Positions 51,985 to 59,772 of a stretch of DNA of 64,000 nucleotides are shown here, piece after piece. Where the stretch lies: contig NZ_CP025611.1 of NCBI RefSeq assembly GCF_002868735.1, positions 304,501-368,500 on the forward strand, in the 5' to 3' direction. The notes under the pieces were generated by a model, which saw nothing but the letters and a program-made list of their open reading frames with translations, was not told the origin of the DNA and did no database searches. Numbering within the stretch: the stretch's first letter is position 1; each line of letters opens with the position of its first letter. Both the position numbers and the translations under genes were made by a program. The stretch comes from Niveispirillum cyanobacteriorum (GTDB lineage Bacteria > Pseudomonadota > Alphaproteobacteria > Azospirillales > Azospirillaceae).

Positions 51985-54035
51985 TCAGCGGGCGCCGGCG
52001 GCGGGCGCTGGCGGCGGCGCTGCTGACCCTGACCGGGCTGGTGGCTGCCGACCTGGCCCTGCCGCCGGATTTGGGCCGCTGGGACGGGCGGTCGGCAGAG
52101 GTGCTGGACAGTGAAGGCCGGCTGCTGCGCGCCTTTCCAACGGCGGAGGGGGCGTGGCGGCTGGCGACCGAAAGCACCCGCGTCGACCCGCTTTACCGGG
52201 CCATGCTGTTGGCCGTGGAAGATCGCCGCCACGGCTGGCATCCCGGCGTTGATCCGCTGGCTATCGTCCGGGCAGCGGGTCAGGCGGTGCGGCATGGGCG
52301 GGTCATTTCCGGTGCCTCCACGCTGACCATGCAGACAGCCCGCTTGCTCTCGCCGCAGCCGCGCACCCTGTCGGCCAAGGTTGGTGAGGCACTGCGGGCC
52401 TTGCAGCTTCGCCGTCGGCTCGGTGGGGACGGTGTGTTGTCACTTTATATGAGCCTTGCGCCGTTCGGCGGGCCGCTGGAGGGCGTGCGGGCGGCGTCGC
52501 TGGCCTGGTTCGGGCGGGAGCCGGACAGGCTGACCCCGGCGCAGGCGGCCCTGCTGGTGGCGCTGCCGCAATCGCCGGAAAGGCTGCGGCCTGACCGATA
52601 CCCAGACGCGGCCAAGGCGGCGCGGGCCAAGGTGCTAGACCGGGCCGTAGCGGCGGGTCTAATCGCGGCAGATGTGGCGGCGGCGGCCAGGACCGAGCCG
52701 CTGCCCACGGCCATGCTGCCCCTGCCGATGCTGGCCCCGCATCTGGCCGAACGGCTGGTCGCCGGTGTCGGGCGGGGTTCCGTCATCCACACCGGTGTGC
52801 GCGCCGACCTGCAACGTGCGCTGGAGGCCGTGGGTCGGGCCGAGCAGGCACGGATGGAGCAGGGCGGCGACCTGTCCATCCTGGTCATCGCCAACCAGGA
52901 CCGCCGTGTCCTGGCCCATCTGGGCAGCGGAGAATGGCGCGCCCGGCAGTTGGACCTGTCGCGGGCCGTGCGGTCGCCGGGATCGGCGCTGAAGCCCTTT
53001 ATCTATGCCCTGGCCTTTGATGACCTGTCCCTGCATCCCGGCACCCTGATCGACGATGCGCCGCAGCGGTTCGGGGATTGGCTGCCGCGCAATTTCGATG
53101 ATGGCTTCCACGGCGTGGTGACGGCGCGTGAGGCCCTGCAGCGCTCCCTTAACATCCCCGCCGTCCGGGTGCTGGAACGGGTGGGGCCAGCGCGGCTGGC
53201 AGCATTGCTAACCATTTCGGGAGCGGAACTGTCTCTGCCGCCGGCGGCGGAGCCTGGATTGCCGCTGGCGTTGGGCGGTGTCGGCATCCGGCTGACCGAC
53301 CTTGCCATGCTCTATTCCGCGCTGGGCGATGACGGCATCACCAGACCGTTACGGTACCGGATTGATCAACCGGAACCTGCCTCCACGGGTCGTCTGTTGG
53401 GAACGGCGGCGGCGCGGGCGGTACTGGCCGTGCTGCGCGACAGTCCCGTTCCCGATGGTCTGGCAGGCGGCCAGGGGATTGCCGGGCGGCGGCGGGTGGC
53501 GTTTAAGACCGGAACCTCCTTCGGCTTTCGCGATGCCTGGACCGTCGGTGTTTCCACCGATTACACCGTGGCCGTCTGGGTTGGGCGTGCCGATGGCGCG
53601 CCCCGACCCGGTGCGGCGGGACGGCAGGCGGCGGCCCCGCTGCTGTTCCGGGTGTTCGACCTGCTGCCCCCCGACGGGCCGGCAAGACCGGTGCCGGAGC
53701 CCGACCATGCCCTGCTGCGCGCGACGCCGCCGCCGGGTCTGGCCCGGCTGGATGGTGGGGGACCGGTGGCGGTGTCGCAGCGTAGCGAACGCTTGCGCAT
53801 CCTGTTCCCGCCCGACGGGGCGGAGGTGGAGGCGTTGGACGATGGCGTCTCCCTGTCGGCGGCGGGTGGGCGCCCGCCTTACCGCTGGGTCGCGGATAAT
53901 GTGCCGCTGCCCGATGACAGCCGGTTTTGGCGTCCCACCGGCCCCGGCTTTTCCCGCCTGACCGTCATGGACAGCACCGGGCAGCGCGCCAGCGCCGCCA
54001 TCAGGGTGCAGGTGCCGGGCTTGCCAGAAAATTAA
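51981..54035 (+). CDS. pbpC: Penicillin-binding protein 1C
   Basis: A 684-residue bifunctional peptidoglycan synthase. A GTG start overlaps the stop of the macroglobulin gene. An N-terminal membrane helix (ALAAALLTLTGLVAADLAL) is followed by a GT51 glycosyltransferase (about residues 65-230; VEDRRHGWHPGVDPLAIVRA, SGASTLTMQTARLL). The transpeptidase has SPGSALKPFIYA (SxxK), SLNIPAV (SxN) and FKTGTSFGF (KTG), and the C-terminal BiPBP_C domain spans about 590-680. All catalytic motifs are intact. Confidence 0.93.
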   Translation: MISGRRRRALAAALLTLTGLVAADLALPPDLGRWDGRSAEVLDSEGRLLRAFPTAEGAWRLATESTRVDPLYRAMLLAVEDRRHGWHPGVDPLAIVRAAGQAVRHGRVISGASTLTMQTARLLSPQPRTLSAKVGEALRALQLRRRLGGDGVLSLYMSLAPFGGPLEGVRAASLAWFGREPDRLTPAQAALLVALPQSPERLRPDRYPDAAKAARAKVLDRAVAAGLIAADVAAAARTEPLPTAMLPLPMLAPHLAERLVAGVGRGSVIHTGVRADLQRALEAVGRAEQARMEQGGDLSILVIANQDRRVLAHLGSGEWRARQLDLSRAVRSPGSALKPFIYALAFDDLSLHPGTLIDDAPQRFGDWLPRNFDDGFHGVVTAREALQRSLNIPAVRVLERVGPARLAALLTISGAELSLPPAAEPGLPLALGGVGIRLTDLAMLYSALGDDGITRPLRYRIDQPEPASTGRLLGTAAARAVLAVLRDSPVPDGLAGGQGIAGRRRVAFKTGTSFGFRDAWTVGVSTDYTVAVWVGRADGAPRPGAAGRQAAAPLLFRVFDLLPPDGPARPVPEPDHALLRATPPPGLARLDGGGPVAVSQRSERLRILFPPDGAEVEALDDGVSLSAAGGRPPYRWVADNVPLPDDSRFWRPTGPGFSRLTVMDSTGQRASAAIRVQVPGLPEN

Positions 54036-54120
54036 CCCTGTGAAACATTGTTGAACATGATTTCGGCGCTGTTTCGGTGTGGGTGTCCACGCCCATGCGA
54101 GTGCCGCAAACATCGCACCA

Positions 54121-54211
54121 CGCAACCAAGTGAAACACAAAATCGATGTGCGTTTCAGGAGCGCATGGCCTACCAGCTCCGAATTCATGTGGTCATGGCT
54201 CTGGCCTTGAT
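54121..54211 (-). ncRNA. Putative structured small RNA, copy 2 of the dispersed family
   Basis: Homologue of 1152-1257. The stems are kept: GGAGC / GCTCC (54180-54176 with 54162-54158) and TGAAACGC / GTGTTTCA (54157-54150 with 54138-54131). In the second stem an A-U pair of copy 1 is replaced by a G-U pair, and the 11-nt loop again ends in TTTT. The following CTTGGTTGC is also shared. The remaining part of 54036-54242 shows no gene. Confidence 0.45.
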
Positions 54212-54217
54212 GGGACC

Positions 54218-54246
54218 AGCATAGCAGGAACCGCTCGGAAAGTCAG
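54218..54246 (-). promoter_or_regulatory. Promoter of small-RNA element copy 2
   Basis: CTGACT (54246-54241) and TATGCT (54223-54218) are 17 nt apart, as in copy 1. The -35 hexamer overlaps the stop codon of sdaA. Confidence 0.5.
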
Positions 54247-55628
54247 CATTCCGGGACGTTCACGGCAAGGCCCCCCAGCGAGGTTTCCTTATAATGATCG
54301 CTCATGTCCGCTCCGGTGCGGCGCATGGTTTCGATAACGCGGTCCAGTGAGACATGGTGGGAGCCGTCGCCCATCATGGCCAGACGTGCGGCGTCTACAG
54401 CCTTGATGGCGCCCATGGCGTTGCGTTCGATGCAGGGGATCTGCACCAGACCGCCGATCGGGTCACAGGTCAGGCCCAGATTATGCTCCATCCCGATCTC
54501 GGCGGCGTTCTCGATCTGCGCCGCTGTGCCACCTAAGGCCGCGACCAGGGCGCCCGCGGCCATGGAGCAGGCGACGCCCACTTCACCCTGGCACCCGACT
54601 TCGGCCGCCGAGATGCTGGCATTACGCTTGTACAGGCCGCCGATGGCCGCGGCGGTCAGCAGGAAGCGATGGCGGCCCTCCCGGCTGCCATTGCAAAATC
54701 GGTCGTAATAGCGCAGGACCGCCGGCACCACGCCCGCGGCACCATTGGTGGGGGCCGTCACCACCTTGCCCCCGGCGGCATTTTCCTCATTCACGGCCAG
54801 GGCCCAGAGGTTGATCCAGTCCAGTACCGATAGGGGATCGGTCAGCATGCGTTCCTGGCGCGCGACCAGATCGCGGTGCAGGCGCCCGGCCCGACGCTTC
54901 ACCTTCAGCCCGCCCGGCAGGAACCCGTCCTGACGCATGCCACGGTCGGTGCAGGCCTCCATCGCGGCCCAGATGGCGTCCAGGCCCGCGCGCACCTCTG
55001 CTTCCGGCTTCGTCGCGCATTCGTTCGCCAGGATGATGTCGGGGATCGAGAGGCCGGTTGCCGCCGCGATGGACAGCAGGCCGTCGGCGGTTTCGTAATA
55101 ATGCGGGGGCGGGGTGGGGCCGTCGCTGTTGCCATCGCCCTGGTTCTGCCGTGCCTCATCCTCATCCAGGACAAAGCCACCGCCGATCGAATAATACGTG
55201 CGGGCTGCGACCAGTGTGCCATCGGTATCAAAGGCGCGCAGTAGCAGGCCATTAGGATGGAAGGGCAGGCGTTCTGACCCCCGCCATTCGATATCGCGTT
55301 CGGGATCGAAGGCAATCTCCTTCACACCGCCCAGGGGCAGGCGGTGATTATCGGTCACCGACCGGACCAGGGCCTCCGCCGCATCGGGATCGACGCTGGC
55401 TGGCTGAAATCCTGCCAGTCCCGTGATGGTGGCGCTGTCGGTGGCATGGCCGCGACCTGTCAGGGCCAGCGAGGCGTAGAGGGTGACGCTCACACGGTCC
55501 GTATGGGCCAGCCAGCCCGTTTCGGCCAGCCGGGCGGTGAAGCGGAAGGCGGCCGTCATGGGGCCCATGGTGTGCGAGCTGCTGGGCCCGACGCCGATTT
55601 TGAACAGATCAAAGACACTGATGGTCAT
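54243..55628 (-). CDS. sdaA: L-serine dehydratase (single-chain, 4Fe-4S)
   Basis: A 461-residue L-serine ammonia-lyase that makes pyruvate and ammonia. The N-terminal domain has [16 protein letters not shown]; the catalytic domain carries the Fe-S cysteines in [20 protein letters not shown] and a third near the C-terminus (VPEC). It lies 88 nt after the PhyH-like gene on the same strand, so it is probably in the operon controlled by the glycine riboswitch at 56790-56986. This would let surplus glycine be drained through serine to pyruvate. Confidence 0.95.
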   Translation of the reverse strand: MTISVFDLFKIGVGPSSSHTMGPMTAAFRFTARLAETGWLAHTDRVSVTLYASLALTGRGHATDSATITGLAGFQPASVDPDAAEALVRSVTDNHRLPLGGVKEIAFDPERDIEWRGSERLPFHPNGLLLRAFDTDGTLVAARTYYSIGGGFVLDEDEARQNQGDGNSDGPTPPPHYYETADGLLSIAAATGLSIPDIILANECATKPEAEVRAGLDAIWAAMEACTDRGMRQDGFLPGGLKVKRRAGRLHRDLVARQERMLTDPLSVLDWINLWALAVNEENAAGGKVVTAPTNGAAGVVPAVLRYYDRFCNGSREGRHRFLLTAAAIGGLYKRNASISAAEVGCQGEVGVACSMAAGALVAALGGTAAQIENAAEIGMEHNLGLTCDPIGGLVQIPCIERNAMGAIKAVDAARLAMMGDGSHHVSLDRVIETMRRTGADMSDHYKETSLGGLAVNVPEC

Positions 55629-55716
55629 GATAGATTATTCCAGAATAGGCGTACATGCCCAGGCGACCCGACAACAAGCAGGTCGGCGCACGCTGACAGG
55701 AACGCAAAAGGTCGCG

Positions 55717-56610
55717 TCAGGAGATGGTTTTGAGTTGTTCCATCGCCAGCGTCTCAAGCTCTGGCGACAGGGGGTACATATGCTTGTACTGCAGTATCTG
55801 CTTGCAGATCAGCGAAATGCGGCTGTCCATCGCCGGGACGGTCATCGGCTTCATCAAAGGCTTGTTGAATGGATCCACCTTCGCCAACTGAAACTCAAAT
55901 GCGATGCTGACACGGGGTTCTGTCGAACGAGGTGAACTGCGGGCACCCCAATGCAGCACTGCCTGGTTCCAGCAGAAAATGTCACCGGCGGTTGCCGGCA
56001 ACGCCCTGATGTCAGGCAGGTGCGGTGCCCATTGGTATTCATTTTCAGTGTTGTAGGTCTTGTCGCGATCTGCCGGCAGTACATACATACAGCCATTCAG
56101 TGGATTTGCGTTTGACAAGGGCAGCCAGATGGTAAGGCTCTTAGGCGTTCCGTCGGGGAACAGGGATTTACGCCCTTTGTCCCGATGCGGTGACCACCCT
56201 GCTTCACCCGCCTGCGGATCGACATGCCAGGCCCAGAAATCGGGCAACAGCAGGTAATCATCACCAAGGATCGACCGTATCAGGTGATGCAGCTTGCCGA
56301 AGATCAGCCAGAATTCGTCATAGGTATAGGCAAAGACCGGTGATAGCCCGGCATTCTTCAGCCTGCCGACCGCGTCGCACATGGCGCCTATGGGCAACTC
56401 CCATGGAATGGGGCCAGGCAGATGAAAATACCCTTCACGCAGGACGAGGTCGCGCGCCCGCTGTGCCAATTCGGGGTTGATATTGAACGGACGGTTAGCG
56501 TTCAGAAAATCAACATCCACGACATGTAAGCTGGGGTTGTGTTCCAACCAGAAAGCCGGCGAGACAAGATCTCGTGAGGTTAGCGAGGTGTGCAATACAT
56601 CGACGCTCAT
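55717..56610 (-). CDS. Second PhyH-family Fe(II)/2-oxoglutarate oxygenase, riboswitch-linked
   Basis: A 297-residue PhyH-type oxygenase. The likely iron ligands are His and Asp in GWSPHRDKGRK and a distal His in NQAVLHWGARSS, with an Arg in TEPRVSIAFEFQ for 2-oxoglutarate. It shares little beyond the fold with the protein at 334-1098. It is read from the glycine-riboswitch transcript, after a 47-codon small frame whose stop overlaps its ATG, and is followed by sdaA. That setting suggests a substrate connected to glycine or serine, for example an N-methylated or acylated glycine, but this is inference. Confidence 0.82.
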   Translation of the reverse strand: MSVDVLHTSLTSRDLVSPAFWLEHNPSLHVVDVDFLNANRPFNINPELAQRARDLVLREGYFHLPGPIPWELPIGAMCDAVGRLKNAGLSPVFAYTYDEFWLIFGKLHHLIRSILGDDYLLLPDFWAWHVDPQAGEAGWSPHRDKGRKSLFPDGTPKSLTIWLPLSNANPLNGCMYVLPADRDKTYNTENEYQWAPHLPDIRALPATAGDIFCWNQAVLHWGARSSPRSTEPRVSIAFEFQLAKVDPFNKPLMKPMTVPAMDSRISLICKQILQYKHMYPLSPELETLAMEQLKTIS

Positions 56611-56750
56611 TCTGTCACACGTTCCTGATTAGCCGCATCTTGTCCGCCAAACTGCTTTTGGCATGCACAGCATAGATTAGTGGCATTCGCTTTGGAAAGT
56701 GGGACCCCAGCCGCATCGGCGGGGTGGTGTGTGGAACAGATCACGGGCAT
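56607..56750 (-). CDS. Possible small ORF between glycine riboswitch and oxygenase gene
   Basis: A 47-codon frame begins MPVICSTHHPADAAGVPLS, with AAGGAAAG 3 nt upstream, and contains a CCACQKQFGG segment with a CxxC pair. Its stop overlaps the oxygenase ATG (ATGA), which is the arrangement of translationally coupled genes. The start codon lies in the 3' arm of a hairpin formed by riboswitch-proximal sequence. No family is recognised, and it could be a leader peptide or chance. Confidence 0.35.
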   Translation of the reverse strand: MPVICSTHHPADAAGVPLSKANATNLCCACQKQFGGQDAANQERVTE

Positions 56751-56791
56751 GGCTTTCCTTATCCCACCGCCGGGGTGGTTGGTGCATGCCC
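56745..56791 (-). promoter_or_regulatory. Hairpin, candidate expression platform of the glycine riboswitch
   Basis: GGGCATG (56791-56785) pairs with CATGCCC (56751-56745), with a nested CCACC/GGTGG stem. The 3' arm contains the ATG of the small frame at 56750, so the hairpin could sequester a start codon. No U-tract follows, which favours translational over transcriptional control. Confidence 0.5.
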
Positions 56792-56986
56792 CATCCGTAT
56801 CTGGGCCTGAGAGTTTCGCCATTGGTGCGGTATGCACCGATGGCTTTCTCCTTCGGCGGGGCGGGGTGGCTTGACCATCCCGTCCACTCTTCGGATGTCA
56901 TCGGCCCCATGCGGTTCGGGTGCCTGAGAGATTCCGGGGCGGTTGCTCCTTCGGCGGCGGCTTTATCCGCGCTCTCCCGCATGGGT
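56790..56986 (-). promoter_or_regulatory. Tandem glycine riboswitch
   Basis: Two glycine aptamers are read on the reverse strand. Aptamer 1 (56986-56905) is closed by CCCATGCGG / CCGCATGGG and contains the conserved GGGAGAG, GCCGAAGGAGCAA, CCCCGGAA and CTCTCAGGCA segments. Aptamer 2 (56898-56790) is closed by CATCCG / CGGATG and contains GCCGAAGGAGAAA and ACTCTCAGGC. The linker is a few nucleotides, as in known tandem glycine riboswitches. A possible promoter with TTGACC at 57024-57019 lies just upstream. It points toward the small frame, the PhyH-like oxygenase and sdaA. Confidence 0.92.
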
Positions 56987-57158
56987 GTCGGCATGATCTG
57001 GCCCGACTGCCCCCTCCGGGTCAAGTGGTTCCGTCAGGGGATCGTTTGGCCCTTTTTGCCCATAAGGCAAAGGCCATATGACCCTACCGCCTTGACGGAG
57101 CGACCGGTCACGGTTGTACTGGCTTCCATATTGGAAAACAGGGTTAACGGGGGCGTGC

Positions 57159-58850
57159 ATGGAGGGGATCAGCAAACTGGCCGGTGAGGAACGGGCCGCC
57201 GCCTTCTGGGGACCCGACCCGACGCCGCCGGTCAGTCCCAGGACACTGGACATCCTGTTCCTGCATCCCAAGACCCTGGTCGATAGCTGGCCCATCCCCG
57301 TTGATACGCTGGGCGAGATGGTGAAGATGCCCAGTGCCGTGTATCCCATCCTGGTTTCCTCTATCGCCGACCTGTCCATCGATTACGAGATTTTCGACGG
57401 CTATGTGGCGCGCGAGACCTTCGCCGCCTATAAGCGCCGGTTGGCCAAGCCTGACATCATCTGTATCAGTGTGATGACGGCGTTGAAGGCCATGGATACG
57501 GAACTGACCATACGTCTGGCGCGCGAACTGAATCCCAAGGTCAAGATCATCCTGGGTGGCAACCATGCCAGCGCCTGGCCCGAACGCTGGCTGTCACTGG
57601 GTGCTGACTATATCGTGGTGAAGGAAGGGGAGATCCCCTTCCGCCGCCTGATCCAGCATTTGACGGGCTGGCAGGTGGATCTGTCCGACGTGCCGAACCT
57701 GTGGTGGAAGAGTGCCGATGGGGAGGCGCGGAAATCTAACGCGCAACTTCCCCTTATCGACATCAACAAGGCACCGGTGCCGGATTGGAGCCGGTTTGAT
57801 TTTGCCCCCTATGGCATGGGAATGAGCGAGGGTTTCGCGGCGGCGGTGGAGATTTCGCGTGGCTGTCCGCAGCGTTGCGACTTCTGCAATATCAACAAGT
57901 TCTGGGATTACAAGCAGCGCTACAAGTCGGTGGACCGCGTGCTGGAGGAACTGACCGCCCTGCATGCGAAGGGGGTGCGGGAGTTTATCTTCACCGACGA
58001 TAATTTCGGCGGCGACCACCGGCATACGATCAAGCTGCTGGAAGGTATGGTGGAGCGGGGGCTGGACATGCGTTGGGGCAGTTTCCTGCGCGGCGATACG
58101 GTCACAAAGACGCCGGGGTTCGAGGTGCTGGCCGCCAAGGCCGGCCTGCGCTTCTGCATGATGGGGATCGAGAGCCTGGACCCGGCCTGGCTGAAATCCC
58201 ACCGCAAGGGGGTGCGGGCGTCGGATGTGGTCGGCATGTATTCGGATGTCTATAAGCGGCTGAACAGCCAGGGCATCTATGTCGTCGGCCTGTTCATCTC
58301 CCCGCCGCAGGGGGAACGGACGGATTTTTCCGGCACCGGGGCCTGCGGCGTCGTCTGCGATTACCATTACTCGGCCAACTTGATCGCCCAGAAGGGCAGC
58401 CTGCTCTATGACGAATATCTGGCGCGCAATGCCGTGGGTAAGGACATGTTCTATCATGATTGGAACCTGTCCAGCATCGTGCTGAACGATGGGCGGGTGC
58501 AGAAGAACCAGAAATCGCTGTGGGATGAGGTGAAGGAGGCCTTCACCGGCTATGGCATGCGCTCGGCCCTGTTCGGGTCGCGTTTCGCCCGGCGGTTCCG
58601 CTGGCGGCCCATCTTTGTCGTGGGCGAGCGTATGCTCTGCACTACGCCAGGCGATCTGAAACGCTGGCGGTTGGCGCGGGATAAGAGCCTTGGCCTGCAG
58701 GAGCGGCAGGACCGGATTTTGGAGACAGTATTGGGGGATGCGAAGATCCGGCGGCTGGCCAAGCGCCGGTTCTGGATCAGCCCGCTCAGCCTCCGCACGG
58801 GCCTATGGCGGGGTACGGCGAAGCGGGCTACGCTGCCCCCATCCATCTGA
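57159..58850 (+). CDS. B12-binding-domain radical SAM protein
   Basis: A 563-residue radical SAM enzyme. The ATG at 57159 is preceded by a G-rich RBS (ACGGGGG). The N-terminal half (about residues 25-170) resembles a cobalamin-binding domain (ISVMTALKAMDTELTIRLA, IILGGNHASAWPE, DYIVVKEGEIPFRRLI). The 4Fe-4S motif is CPQRCDFC at about 238-245, followed by TDDNFGGD and MMGIESLD. Such class B proteins perform methylations and other radical reactions; HpnJ- and BchE-like proteins are relatives. No partner gene identifies the substrate. A TTGACG / TGTACT pair (57092-57120, 17-nt spacing) is a weak promoter candidate. Confidence 0.85.
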   Translation: MEGISKLAGEERAAAFWGPDPTPPVSPRTLDILFLHPKTLVDSWPIPVDTLGEMVKMPSAVYPILVSSIADLSIDYEIFDGYVARETFAAYKRRLAKPDIICISVMTALKAMDTELTIRLARELNPKVKIILGGNHASAWPERWLSLGADYIVVKEGEIPFRRLIQHLTGWQVDLSDVPNLWWKSADGEARKSNAQLPLIDINKAPVPDWSRFDFAPYGMGMSEGFAAAVEISRGCPQRCDFCNINKFWDYKQRYKSVDRVLEELTALHAKGVREFIFTDDNFGGDHRHTIKLLEGMVERGLDMRWGSFLRGDTVTKTPGFEVLAAKAGLRFCMMGIESLDPAWLKSHRKGVRASDVVGMYSDVYKRLNSQGIYVVGLFISPPQGERTDFSGTGACGVVCDYHYSANLIAQKGSLLYDEYLARNAVGKDMFYHDWNLSSIVLNDGRVQKNQKSLWDEVKEAFTGYGMRSALFGSRFARRFRWRPIFVVGERMLCTTPGDLKRWRLARDKSLGLQERQDRILETVLGDAKIRRLAKRRFWISPLSLRTGLWRGTAKRATLPPSI

Positions 58851-58869
58851 CCTACGGAAGATCATCGCC

Positions 58870-59658
58870 ATGACCTTCGAGAAGCTGCGGTTTGAGCGGG
58901 AGGGGCGGGTGGCCTTGATCACCCTGAACCGGCCAGAGGCGCAGAACGCCATCGACCGGGCGCTGAACGCCGAACTGCACACGGTATGGGAACAGTTTGC
59001 CCGTGATGACGGGCTGGACGTCGCGGTGCTGACGGGGGCGGGCAGGGCCTTCTGTGCGGGGGCCGATCTGGCTGACTATATCCCGCAATTCCTGGATGGT
59101 GACATGCTGGCGGTGCGCGCCAACGTGCCAACGGGTCTGGGCGGCATTACGCGGGGACAGCACCGTCTGGCCAAGCCGGTGATAGGGGCCGTCAATGGCT
59201 GGGCGCTGGCGGGCGGGTTCGAACTGGCGCTGGCCTGCGATATCCGCCTTGCGGCGGAGGGGGCGAAGTTCGGGTCCTATGAGATCCATCGCGGTTTTCA
59301 CCATGGCGATGGCGGCATCGTGCGCATGGTGCAGAGCATCGGGGTGGCGCGGACCATGGATATCGTCCTGACGGGCCGCGATGTGACAGCGGCAGAGGCA
59401 CTGTCCATGGGCTTGGTCAGCCACGTGGTGGCTGCGGAGATGCTGCTGCCCACAGCGATGGAACTGGCGGGCCGCATCGCCAGCAAAAGCCAGGTGGCCA
59501 TCCGGTCGGCCAAGGAGACCATCCTGGAAGTCGCGGGACGCACTTTGGATGACGCGCTGCGGCTGGAGGCACTGTACGGCTATTCCAGCGGGGATGTGCG
59601 GGAAGTGAAGCGTCAACTGGAAAAGTTTTTTGCAAAATCTGGGATGGGTAAAACTTGA
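58870..59658 (+). CDS. Enoyl-CoA hydratase/isomerase (crotonase) family
   Basis: A 262-residue crotonase-fold protein. The oxyanion-hole segments GAGRAFCAGADLADY and AVNGWALAGGFELALACDIR are intact. The region of the first catalytic Glu of classic hydratases reads SYEIHRGFHHGDGG, and the second reads GLVSHVVAAE. GlyHis-rich loops make dehydratase or isomerase activity possible. The ATG at 58870 has GGAAG about 10 nt upstream. It lies 19 nt after the radical SAM gene and is probably co-transcribed. It acts on an acyl-CoA thioester of unknown chain. Confidence 0.85.
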   Translation: MTFEKLRFEREGRVALITLNRPEAQNAIDRALNAELHTVWEQFARDDGLDVAVLTGAGRAFCAGADLADYIPQFLDGDMLAVRANVPTGLGGITRGQHRLAKPVIGAVNGWALAGGFELALACDIRLAAEGAKFGSYEIHRGFHHGDGGIVRMVQSIGVARTMDIVLTGRDVTAAEALSMGLVSHVVAAEMLLPTAMELAGRIASKSQVAIRSAKETILEVAGRTLDDALRLEALYGYSSGDVREVKRQLEKFFAKSGMGKT

Positions 59659-59772
59659 CCCGTTCCTTCCTTGATAGCGGGCTATGCCATCCTGTCTTGC
59701 AACCTGTGACATGTCATGTTCTGATACATCCAATGATATGACAGACCGGGATAAGGTCGGGGTGGAACGGGC

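Noticed and set aside
56677-57024. Protein-coding frames through 56.7-57.0 kb on both strands
   Set aside because: The region is a tandem glycine riboswitch; its conservation is explained by RNA structure.
59659-59772. A CCCG...CGGG hairpin and TGTCAT/ATGACA half-sites upstream of the sensor gene
   Set aside because: The stem is only 4 bp and the half-sites are imperfectly spaced; too weak to call a terminator or operator.
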